Source: Glaciimonas immobilis (GTDB lineage Bacteria; Pseudomonadota; Gammaproteobacteria; Burkholderiales; Burkholderiaceae_D). From it: a DNA stretch of 64,000 nucleotides. The DNA is taken from positions 455,369-519,368 of the forward strand of contig NZ_JAAOZT010000009.1 of the NCBI RefSeq assembly GCF_011947285.1. The letters run 5' to 3'. Made by a program: the position numbers and the translations under genes. The notes beneath the pieces were generated by a model. That model made no database searches. It was not told where the DNA came from and was given only the letters and a program-made list of their open reading frames with translations. Shown in pieces: positions 54,006 through 61,549 of the stretch (the stretch's first letter is position 1; every line of letters begins with the position of its first letter).

Positions 54006-55423
54006 AGCGGCTTTGGCCAGTCTTCTGGTTGCTTGCGCTAGTGCCGCAGATAGTGATGGCGCTGAATTTTTTGGACGATCCATTTAATAGCGGCACTGCG
54101 ATTTCGACCACGGTCGACAAGAACATGGCGCAAGCGGGCCTCTGCGGCGGGCAATTACCGCCGTTATTAACGCTGGTCGACGCGGTCAGTCGCGCCTTGT
54201 GCAGCAACCCGCAAACCAAGCAAAGCTGGTCGGAGGTCAAGTTACGGGCTGCGCGGATTGGTAGCAGTCAGGCCGCTTATTTGCCCACAGTCGAGGCGCG
54301 CGGGAACATCGCTAAATCGGCCAACCGGGTTACGATTCCTGACTTCCCCGCTGCAGATAGCACGCTCAATACCCACAACAGTGATGTGAGCCTGAGCCTG
54401 AACTGGGTGTTGTACGACTTTGGATTGCGCGCCGCCAATCTGACGAGCGCGCGCGAGCTATTGAATGCCGCGGTTGCCACGCAGGACGATGTACTGCAAA
54501 CGGTATTTCTAAGTGCTGTGTCTGCTTTCGATGCGGCGCAGGCGGCGCAGGCCAGACTGATAGCAACGCAGGATGCGGAGCAGGCGGCGGCGCAGAGTTT
54601 ACGCGCGGCGGCCGGAAAATATGCCGCCGGGGCTGGCACACTTGCCGACCGTTTGCAGGCCCAGACCGCCGCCGCGGCGTCGGTGGTAGAGCGCATGCGT
54701 GCGGGCGGTGACTGGCAAACGGCCCTTGGCGGTCTGGCGAGCGTGATCGGATTGCGCCCGGACACCCCTTTGCATTTGGCCGAGCTGAGCACCGGTGAGG
54801 AAAACACGGCGCAAGCGCCCGCTTTTGAGCAAGCGGTGGGAGAGCTGATCGAGATGGCTTTGCGTGTGCATCCTAAAATTCTGGCGGCCGCTGCGCAATT
54901 GCGCTCAGCGCAGGCCCAGGTAGCGGCGGCGCGGGCGCAAGGCAAGCCGACGGTGTCGTTATTCATGAGCGGAGATCGCAGCGATACGCCGATTGCTACG
55001 GCAGCTTCCAGGCAGGTTATCAGCAGTCGTAGCATCGGTATCCAGCTTAATATTCCATTGCTGGATGGCGTGAGTCGCCACTATCAGGTGCGCGCTGCGC
55101 TGGCTCAGGTGGAAGGCGCAGAAGCTGCTCTGGCGGAGGCGCAACGACTGGTGGCATTGGAGGTATGGAACAGCGCACAAAGTTTGCACGCTGAATTAGA
55201 GAACGCCACGGCGACCGGACTTTTGATGCAAAGTGCCCGGCAATCGATGGTGGTCGCGCAAGGAAGATATAAAGCGGGTATCGGCACTATGCTGGAATTA
55301 CTAAAGGCCCAAAGTGAACTGGCTGCCTCCGCTCAGCAGCGTATTCTGGCGCTGACGCGGGGACAGACCGCGCGGCTCAGGCTAGCGGCGAGCCTGGCCC
55401 GCTTGCGCGTGGATGCGCTGTAA
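54002..55423 (+). CDS. TolC-family outer-membrane channel protein
   Basis: A 473-residue protein with a signal peptide (FWLLALVPQIVMA) and the repeated helical/strand pattern of TolC-type efflux proteins (LPTVEARGNIAKS, LSLNWVLYDFGLRAANL; in the second half LNIPLLDGVSRHYQVRAAL and GRYKAGIGTMLELLKAQSEL). It overlaps the transporter gene by four bases, completing a dedicated three-part type I secretion system. It is a full-length, intact reading frame. Confidence 0.9.
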   Translation: MKRLWPVFWLLALVPQIVMALNFLDDPFNSGTAISTTVDKNMAQAGLCGGQLPPLLTLVDAVSRALCSNPQTKQSWSEVKLRAARIGSSQAAYLPTVEARGNIAKSANRVTIPDFPAADSTLNTHNSDVSLSLNWVLYDFGLRAANLTSARELLNAAVATQDDVLQTVFLSAVSAFDAAQAAQARLIATQDAEQAAAQSLRAAAGKYAAGAGTLADRLQAQTAAAASVVERMRAGGDWQTALGGLASVIGLRPDTPLHLAELSTGEENTAQAPAFEQAVGELIEMALRVHPKILAAAAQLRSAQAQVAAARAQGKPTVSLFMSGDRSDTPIATAASRQVISSRSIGIQLNIPLLDGVSRHYQVRAALAQVEGAEAALAEAQRLVALEVWNSAQSLHAELENATATGLLMQSARQSMVVAQGRYKAGIGTMLELLKAQSELAASAQQRILALTRGQTARLRLAASLARLRVDAL

Positions 55424-55494
55424 CTGGCGGCTAACAGCGGCTAAAACTAGCGGCTGACTTTATAGCAGTTTGATCATCTTCACGCCTGCATTTT

Positions 55495-55512
55495 TATTTT
55501 CCAAAGGAAATA
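55495..55512. promoter_or_regulatory. Palindrome TATTTC-N6-GAAATA-like, site 4
   Basis: TATTTTCCAAAGGAAATA, a variant of sites 1-3, about 70 bases downstream of the outer-membrane gene and 250 bases upstream of a 28-codon membrane peptide. Confidence 0.4.
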
Positions 55513-55763
55513 ATCCGATATTTTGCGGCGATCCCTGCTGTCTGGGGTCATGCTTCACGCCCGCTTTACGTCCGCTCCACGCTCTTTTCGGGCTTGCCGA
55601 GCCTACTCGCTTAAGTACTAATTCAACATGACTTTACGTGCGTTGGTGCTATGCTTGTGTTTGACGAGCAGAGCGGCATGCAGCTTCATTTTTGGTCTGC
55701 TATACCTGCTGCGCTAAAGCAATTAACGGCAATGTAGCGATATCAAAGAACGGTGGAATAGAA

Positions 55764-55850
55764 ATGTTAGCGAACTATGTGGTGGTCGGATTGGAATTTA
55801 GTGTGGTGGTGATTATTGGATTAGCCATCTATTTAATCAAAAAGAAATGA
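55764..55850 (+). CDS. Predicted 28-residue single-helix membrane peptide
   Basis: ATG 55764 opens a frame of 28 codons whose product is almost entirely one transmembrane helix (VVVGLEFSVVVIIGLAIYLI) ending in three lysines (positive-inside anchor). A GGTGG/GGAAT stretch precedes it. Such peptides include subunits of membrane complexes (KdpF is a size analogue) and some immunity proteins. Its location beyond the secretion operon is suggestive only. Confidence 0.45.
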   Translation: MLANYVVVGLEFSVVVIIGLAIYLIKKK

Positions 55851-55969
55851 GTTCTGCATAACCGCGGAAGCGGGATTAATGTGACCATGTTCAAAAATGG
55901 CATTTAATGTGCGCATGCACAAAGGTCGGGTAAGATTGGGATTCGATCATTGCAAAGAATGGCGTCAAC

Positions 55970-57226
55970 ATGACCAGTAAAGTTACTCGCAAGCGCGCTG
56001 CAACCATTGAGGCCCCTTTCAGCGCTACTAATGCGGCCAGCGCGCCGCCAATTAAAGTCGCCACCCCCAGTGAAGCCAAGGTTACCGAAGACCCGGCGGT
56101 CTTCAAGCCGCGAATTGTCCTCGTCCTGCAAGGTGGCGGTGCGCTTGGTGCTTATCAGGCGGGCGTTTATCAAGCCATGCACGAGCACAATATGACGCCG
56201 GATTGGGTCGTGGGTACCTCCATCGGTGCCATCAATGCGGCGATCATCGCGGGCAACTCGCGGGATTTGCGGTTGTCTCGGTTAAAAGAATTCTGGGATT
56301 CTGTTTCGCATAACGATTTGGTCGATATGGCCAAAGTACCGGACGCCGTGCGTAAATCGAGCACCTGGTGGACAACTGTAGACACGGTATTGCGCGGTGT
56401 TCCCGGATTTTTTAAGCCGCGCCCACTCAATCCATTCGCGCTGGGCTTGCCGGTCGAACCGGAACGGGCAAGTTTTTATGATACTTCGCCGCTCTCAGAT
56501 ACCTTGACCCGACTGCTTGACCTGGACTTTTTAAACTGCCCCGATAGTATTCGGCTGACGGTCAGTGCTATGAAGGTAACCAGCGGTGAGTTGGTTTGTT
56601 TTGACTCCGAACAGCGCAAGATCGGCGTAGAGCACGTCATGGCCAGTGGCGCATTGCCACCAGGTTTTGCACCGGTGCGCGTTGATGGCGACCTGTATTG
56701 GGATGGTGGCCTGTATTCAAACACGCCACTGGAAATCGTATTGGACGATCAGGATGACCGGCCCGATAAACCGCGGGTTGACACAATCTGCGTGATGGTA
56801 GACCTCTGGAGCGCTGAAGGCGACGAGCCACGCACGCTGGATGAAGTGGAAACGCGCCAGAAAGATGTCACATTTGCGTCGCGCTCGCAGCGTCACATTG
56901 ATAACTATTTGCTCAACCACCAGTTGCGACGCACCGCCCGCGCGCTCTACGATAAATTGCCGGTAGAGGAGCGCAGCAAGGCAGATATGAAACAGTTTGC
57001 TGGCCTGGCGGATACCAGCACCATCCACCTGGTACGCTTGCGCTATTCCGGTCACGACTGGAATATGGCGTCAAAAGACGTCAATTTCTCACGCGGTTCG
57101 GTAACGTGGCGCTGGGACCAAGGTTATCAGGATGCACTAAAAGCAATAAAAAATGCTAATCTGGAATTATTTGGACAAAGCGATGCAGGTCTGGTAATTC
57201 ACGATTTGATTGAAATACCTGCTTGA
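55970..57226 (+). CDS. Patatin-like phospholipase with DUF3734 domain
   Basis: A 418-residue lipid hydrolase. The patatin domain shows the oxyanion loop LVLQGGGALGAYQAGVY, the nucleophile elbow VGTSIGAINAAI (Ser in GTSIG) and the catalytic Asp in YWDGGLYSNTPLE, so the Ser-Asp dyad is intact. The C-terminal ~110 residues match DUF3734 (RSQRHIDNYLLNHQLRRTARALYDKLP), which accompanies such enzymes in proteobacteria with polyhydroxybutyrate metabolism. The phasin gene close by fits that context. No signal peptide; probably cytosolic. Confidence 0.92.
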   Translation: MTSKVTRKRAATIEAPFSATNAASAPPIKVATPSEAKVTEDPAVFKPRIVLVLQGGGALGAYQAGVYQAMHEHNMTPDWVVGTSIGAINAAIIAGNSRDLRLSRLKEFWDSVSHNDLVDMAKVPDAVRKSSTWWTTVDTVLRGVPGFFKPRPLNPFALGLPVEPERASFYDTSPLSDTLTRLLDLDFLNCPDSIRLTVSAMKVTSGELVCFDSEQRKIGVEHVMASGALPPGFAPVRVDGDLYWDGGLYSNTPLEIVLDDQDDRPDKPRVDTICVMVDLWSAEGDEPRTLDEVETRQKDVTFASRSQRHIDNYLLNHQLRRTARALYDKLPVEERSKADMKQFAGLADTSTIHLVRLRYSGHDWNMASKDVNFSRGSVTWRWDQGYQDALKAIKNANLELFGQSDAGLVIHDLIEIPA

Positions 57227-57283
57227 CGCCAATGCCAGCAGACTTTATTTCACTTGCTGCGCGGCGGTCACCCGAAATTTGCC

Positions 57284-58306
57284 ATGAAATTTGGCATGAA
57301 ATTTGCCATGAAGCTTGTCGCAAAAACAGAACTATGCACTGCAGACGACCTTAAAGGTTTACAGGTTTTAAGGGTTGCGGGAGTTTCTGCGCTCTGTTTG
57401 CACGAGGCTCGCTATAGGTCTGAAATAGGGCGGGCGCGGAGATGGTTACCGTTGGCAGTGCGGGTGTTTTTTTTACTGCTTATTAGTGGATCCCATCTGG
57501 AAGTGTTCGCCGTCAACCCAGTCGCCACGGAACACAATGTGATTGCCCAGGCAGCCGGCGATGATCGCATTACAGCAATCGACGATGCGCGTTGCGCAAG
57601 CCTTAAAAGCGCGCATGTGGTAACGGAACCCAAGGTTACGGAACGGAAGGGACCGAATGTTTCCGTGGATTGCTCGCGTCTGCAAATAGTACGATTTTCA
57701 TATCTGGGTTTCGACGACAAGGTGCATGCCGACGGTAAAATTATGGTGATGGGCGCCGCAGCACCGGAAGTCCGCAAGATATTCGACTTGTTGCTTGCGC
57801 GCCGCTTTCCTTTAGCGCGTGCGCGCCTGATGGATAATTATCAGGGGGATGACGATGCCGCCATGGCCGACAATAATTCCTCCGCTTTCAATAACAGGGT
57901 GATCACCGGCGGCGGTGCGCCATCGCTGCATGCTTACGGTTTAGCGATTGATATCAATCCTGTGCAAAACCCCTATGTACATCGCGCTGCCAACGGTCAG
58001 GACATGGTGAGTCCGCCCGCGGCAAAGCCATACACTAAGCGTTTACCGATACGTCGCGGGATGGTCGATGATCAAATAGTTAACATTTTTGCCACCCATG
58101 GCTTTATTATATGGGGCGGCAATTGGCATCAACCTATTGATTATCAGCATTTTCAAGTCAGTCGGAAAACGGCGGAACACTTGGCAGGATTGGGAATCAA
58201 AGAGGGAAGAGCCTATTTTGAACAAAGCGTCGTGAGGTATAGACGTTGCATGGACCGCCGTCCCAAGGTGTTTCAAGTGGGCAAAGTGTGCGCCCTGACT
58301 GAATAG
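57284..58306 (+). CDS. M15-type D-alanyl-D-alanine carboxypeptidase-like protein
   Basis: A protein of about 340 residues. A hydrophobic segment (AVRVFFLLLISGSHLEVFAV) indicates export. The C-terminal ~170 residues form an M15/VanY-like metallopeptidase: the SLHAYGLAIDIN block supplies SxHxxGxAxD zinc ligands and IDYQHFQ the third ligand. Such enzymes trim peptidoglycan peptides. The start is uncertain: ATG 57284 begins three near-repeats of ATGAAATTTG, and a later GTG before the hydrophobic segment is possible. Confidence 0.82.
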   Translation: MKFGMKFAMKLVAKTELCTADDLKGLQVLRVAGVSALCLHEARYRSEIGRARRWLPLAVRVFFLLLISGSHLEVFAVNPVATEHNVIAQAAGDDRITAIDDARCASLKSAHVVTEPKVTERKGPNVSVDCSRLQIVRFSYLGFDDKVHADGKIMVMGAAAPEVRKIFDLLLARRFPLARARLMDNYQGDDDAAMADNNSSAFNNRVITGGGAPSLHAYGLAIDINPVQNPYVHRAANGQDMVSPPAAKPYTKRLPIRRGMVDDQIVNIFATHGFIIWGGNWHQPIDYQHFQVSRKTAEHLAGLGIKEGRAYFEQSVVRYRRCMDRRPKVFQVGKVCALTE

Positions 58307-58479
58307 GTTTGTGGTGGGATAAAGACACTCTGTGGTAAAAATGCGGATTCAAATTTTATTTTTGCTGCACCGCACAATAAATCTTGACGTCATAATTTCT
58401 ATCTGTAAAATAAGATTTGTTGCAGCGCACCATTTGGTGGCTGACCCTGGTAAATAACTTATAACTTAGGAGAAGAAAC

Positions 58480-59043
58480 ATGTTTTCATTTCAAGAGCAG
58501 TTTTCCGCAGCCACTAAAGCACATTTCGAAGCACAACTTGCATTACTGAATACCCTGACTTCTAAAGCATTTGAAGGCGTAGAAAAAGTAATCGAACTCA
58601 ATATGAGCGCAGCTAAAGCATCAATGGAAGAGTCGAGTGTCTCTGCTAAGCAATTGATGGGCGCAAAAGACGCACAGGAATTTATGTCGATTTCGGCATC
58701 ACAAGCTAAACCAAATGCAGAAAAGGCAGCCGCTTATGGTCGTCATTTGCAAGGTATTGCATCTGGTACACAAGCTGAAATCACTAAAGCTGCCGAAGTA
58801 CAAATTGCTGAAACCAGCCGCCGCGTCTCTGCGCTGATCGACGAAGTGAGCAAGAATGCTCCCGCCGGTTCAGAAAATGCCATCGCAATATTGAAATCAG
58901 TCATCGGTAACGCTAACGCTGGTTACGAGCAATTGACTAAGTCGGCTAAGCAAGCAGTTGAAACGTTGGAAGCCAACGTGAACAACGCTGCAACGCAGTT
59001 CGCTCAAACAGCCGACAAAGCTGCACGTGCAACTAAGAAGTAA
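58480..59043 (+). CDS. phaP: Phasin family protein
   Basis: A 187-residue phasin, the amphipathic coat protein of polyhydroxybutyrate granules. It starts FSFQEQFSAATKAHFEAQLA, typical of the family, is almost entirely helical, and ends in a lysine-rich tail (AARATKK). It has a strong AGGAGAAG ribosome-binding site and codon use of a highly expressed gene. A strong terminator follows. It shows the organism stores polyhydroxyalkanoate. Confidence 0.94.
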   Translation: MFSFQEQFSAATKAHFEAQLALLNTLTSKAFEGVEKVIELNMSAAKASMEESSVSAKQLMGAKDAQEFMSISASQAKPNAEKAAAYGRHLQGIASGTQAEITKAAEVQIAETSRRVSALIDEVSKNAPAGSENAIAILKSVIGNANAGYEQLTKSAKQAVETLEANVNNAATQFAQTADKAARATKK

Positions 59044-59135
59044 TCATTAATTTTTTAGTATTGAGTCGTTCAATACTTAGTCATTGAGTACTTAACTACC
59101 AGCGAACCGCAAGCAGGTTCGTTGTGTAAACAAGA

Positions 59136-59169
59136 GGGCCGCTAGCTTATCGCTACGCGGCCCTTTTTT
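59136..59169 (+). terminator. Rho-independent terminator after the phasin gene
   Basis: Perfect 7-bp stem GGGCCGC / GCGGCCC with a 14-base loop and a T6 tract. Confidence 0.9.
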
Positions 59170-59297
59170 GTGTAGTGTCTCGTCCTGAAATCAGTCCTGT
59201 GACCGTTGTAGTGGAGGCGACAGAAAGTCGAGCGGCAAGGCTAGGTTATCTTTCGTCCCCGCGCCACAACGGGCTATGGTTACGCGGTTCGCAGATG

Positions 59298-60908
59298 CTA
59301 TCGCGCTGAATTTAACATGCTCATTGCCACCGCTTCCGCCACCCGGATGCCATCAATCGCAGCCGACATAATACCGCCTGCATAGCCGGCACCTTCGCCA
59401 GCGGGGAACAACCCAACCGTGTTCAGGCTTTGCAATGTATCGTCGTGGCGCTTGATGCGTACCGGCGACGAGGTACGGGTTTCGACCCCGGTCAACACAG
59501 CGTCGGCCATCGCAAAACCACGGATTTGTTTGTCAAACGCCGGTAATGCTTCGCGCATGGCGGTAATCGCATATTCCGGCAACGCCAGACTCAGATCGCC
59601 GAGTTGCACACCGGGTTTGTAGGATGGGAGAACGCTTCCAAATTCGGTAGAAGCGCGTCCGGCGAGAAAATCGCCAACTAGTTGGCCCGGTGCGTTGTAG
59701 TTGCTGCCGCCCAGCTCGTAGGCACGCGACTCCCAGTATTCTTGCAAGGCAATACCCGCCAGGGGATGATCAGGATAATCGGATGGCGTGATCCCGACCA
59801 CAATACCGCTGTTAGCGTTGCGTTCATTGCGTGAGTATTGACTCATGCCATTGGTGACGACGCGACCTGGCTCGGACGTCGCGGCAACCACGGTACCGCC
59901 CGGGCACATGCAGAAACTATAAACGGCGCGCCCGTTTGCGCAGTGGTGGACCAGTTTGTAGTCGGCTGCGCCCAGAATAGGGTGGCCGGCGCTCGGCCCG
60001 AATCGGCATTTGTCGATCAGCGACTGCGGATGTTCAATCCGGAACCCGACGGAAAACGCTTTCGCTTCCATATACACGCCGCGGTCAAACAGCATGCGAA
60101 ACGTGTCGCGGGCGCTGTGACCGATCGCCAGTACCACGTGATCGGTGACGATGGTTTCGCCACTGCTCAGTATCACTGCCTTGATCTGACCATTGATGAT
60201 GTCGAGATCCTGCACTTTTTGCTCAAACCGGAACTCACCGCCCAGGGCCTCAATCGACGCGCGCATTTTTTCGACCATCTTAACCAGACGGAAGGTCCCA
60301 ATGTGCGGCTTGCTGACGTACATTATCTCTTCTGGTGCGTCAGCGATGACGAACTCGGTAAGTACTTTGCGGCCATAATGTTTAGGATCTTTGATCTGCG
60401 TCCAGAGTTTCCCGTCAGAAAAAGTACCAGCGCCGCCTTCACCGAATTGTACGTTCGACTCCGGTTGCAGCTCCCGTTTGCGCCATAGCCCCCAGGTATC
60501 CTTGGTGCGCTCACGTACTGCCTTTCCGCGTTCGAGCACAATCGGTTTAAAACCCATCTGGGCCAGAATAAGGGCCGCAAACAGACCGCAAGGCCCGGTG
60601 CCAATCACCACCGGGCGTGACTTCTCAGCGCCGTTAGCGTGCGCAACAAAGGTGTACTGCATATCCGGCGTCGGCGTGACATGCTTATGCGCCTTCAGGC
60701 GCTGTGCTACTTTCGCCTCATCTTCCAGCGCAACATCTACGGTGTAGGTCAGGGTGACGGCATTTTTTTTGCGTGCGTCATAACTCCGGCGAAAGATGGT
60801 GAAGCTTTGGAGGGAGTCCCCTTTAATTCCTAATCGTTCCAGAATCGCGCTGCGGAGCGCGTCTTCCGGGTGGTCTAGCGGAAGTTGTAGTTCGTTCAAT
60901 CGCAACAT
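59298..60908 (-). CDS. FAD-dependent dehydrogenase (COG2509)
   Basis: A 536-residue flavoprotein. The dinucleotide-binding motif is VIGTGPCGLFAALILAQMGF (about residue 102), with GEGGAGTFSDGKL and the C-terminal GLFPAGEGAGYAGGIMSAAIDG as usual. The N-terminal ~85 residues form the small extra domain of this family (FTIFRRSYDARKK). The physiological substrate is not established. It is a lone gene, convergent with the phasin gene across its terminator. Confidence 0.9.
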   Translation of the reverse strand: MLRLNELQLPLDHPEDALRSAILERLGIKGDSLQSFTIFRRSYDARKKNAVTLTYTVDVALEDEAKVAQRLKAHKHVTPTPDMQYTFVAHANGAEKSRPVVIGTGPCGLFAALILAQMGFKPIVLERGKAVRERTKDTWGLWRKRELQPESNVQFGEGGAGTFSDGKLWTQIKDPKHYGRKVLTEFVIADAPEEIMYVSKPHIGTFRLVKMVEKMRASIEALGGEFRFEQKVQDLDIINGQIKAVILSSGETIVTDHVVLAIGHSARDTFRMLFDRGVYMEAKAFSVGFRIEHPQSLIDKCRFGPSAGHPILGAADYKLVHHCANGRAVYSFCMCPGGTVVAATSEPGRVVTNGMSQYSRNERNANSGIVVGITPSDYPDHPLAGIALQEYWESRAYELGGSNYNAPGQLVGDFLAGRASTEFGSVLPSYKPGVQLGDLSLALPEYAITAMREALPAFDKQIRGFAMADAVLTGVETRTSSPVRIKRHDDTLQSLNTVGLFPAGEGAGYAGGIMSAAIDGIRVAEAVAMSMLNSAR

Positions 60909-61199
60909 GGGTGTTCCGGTATTTTTTGTTGGTAGGTGTTGCCGTCGTCATCGAATGGAGTTGTCTGTGCGTTTAAACGGCTCAAGGGGGCATTTTACAT
61001 TAGGGTTCCTCCAATGCGACCTTTACCGAACGGATTAGTCCCGGGACGGCGGGGGCAAAGCAGCAGGTGTTTCAAACTGTGTCAAAAACCGTAAAAAACC
61101 GGATATTTTGGTCAATCTGGAAACAATAATTTACAGCTCACCTGTTCTCCTCGGCCTATATTCTTTATGACGATAAGCCTAGATTAAAGGAGAGTTTTC

Positions 61200-61514
61200 A
61201 TGAAATTCAAATCAATCCTCTGCGTTAGTTTGCTCGCCGCCAGTGCAGGGTTTATGGCACCGATGACTTCCGTGCAGGCGCAAGTCATCGGTGATGTTGT
61301 TGTCGCGCCGCCACAGCCGCGCTATGAAATCGTACCAGGACCGCGCGCTGGTTATGTTTGGGCACCCGGTTATTGGCGATGGAACGGCAGACGCCATATC
61401 TGGGTAGGCGGTCACTATTTACGTGCGCATCGGGGATATCGCTACAACGCGCCTCGGTGGGAGCATGACCCTCGGGGCGACTGGCGCTTCCGCGAGCATG
61501 GCTGGGAAAGATAA
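61200..61514 (+). CDS. YXWGXW-repeat exported protein
   Basis: A 104-residue exported protein with a signal peptide (ILCVSLLAASAGFMAPMTSV, cleavage near VQAQ). Two aromatic repeats of the YVWAPGYWRWNGRRHIWV type follow, then an Arg/Tyr/Trp-rich basic tail. Such small envelope proteins are frequent in Betaproteobacteria and have no known activity. GGAGAG precedes the start. Confidence 0.85.
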   Translation: MKFKSILCVSLLAASAGFMAPMTSVQAQVIGDVVVAPPQPRYEIVPGPRAGYVWAPGYWRWNGRRHIWVGGHYLRAHRGYRYNAPRWEHDPRGDWRFREHGWER

Positions 61515-61549
61515 TCGTCGTGGCGCCGTGTTAGCAGTTGACTGGACTC

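Larger units (their letters stand above)
55424..55969. other. Gap after the secretion operon
   Basis: 546 bases. Apart from palindrome site 4 and the 28-codon frame at 55764 nothing is recognised. Confidence 0.5.

Noticed and set aside
54277..55035. 252-codon minus-strand frame within the TolC-like gene
   Set aside because: Shadow frame rich in Ala/Ser/Cys; the plus-strand protein is convincing.
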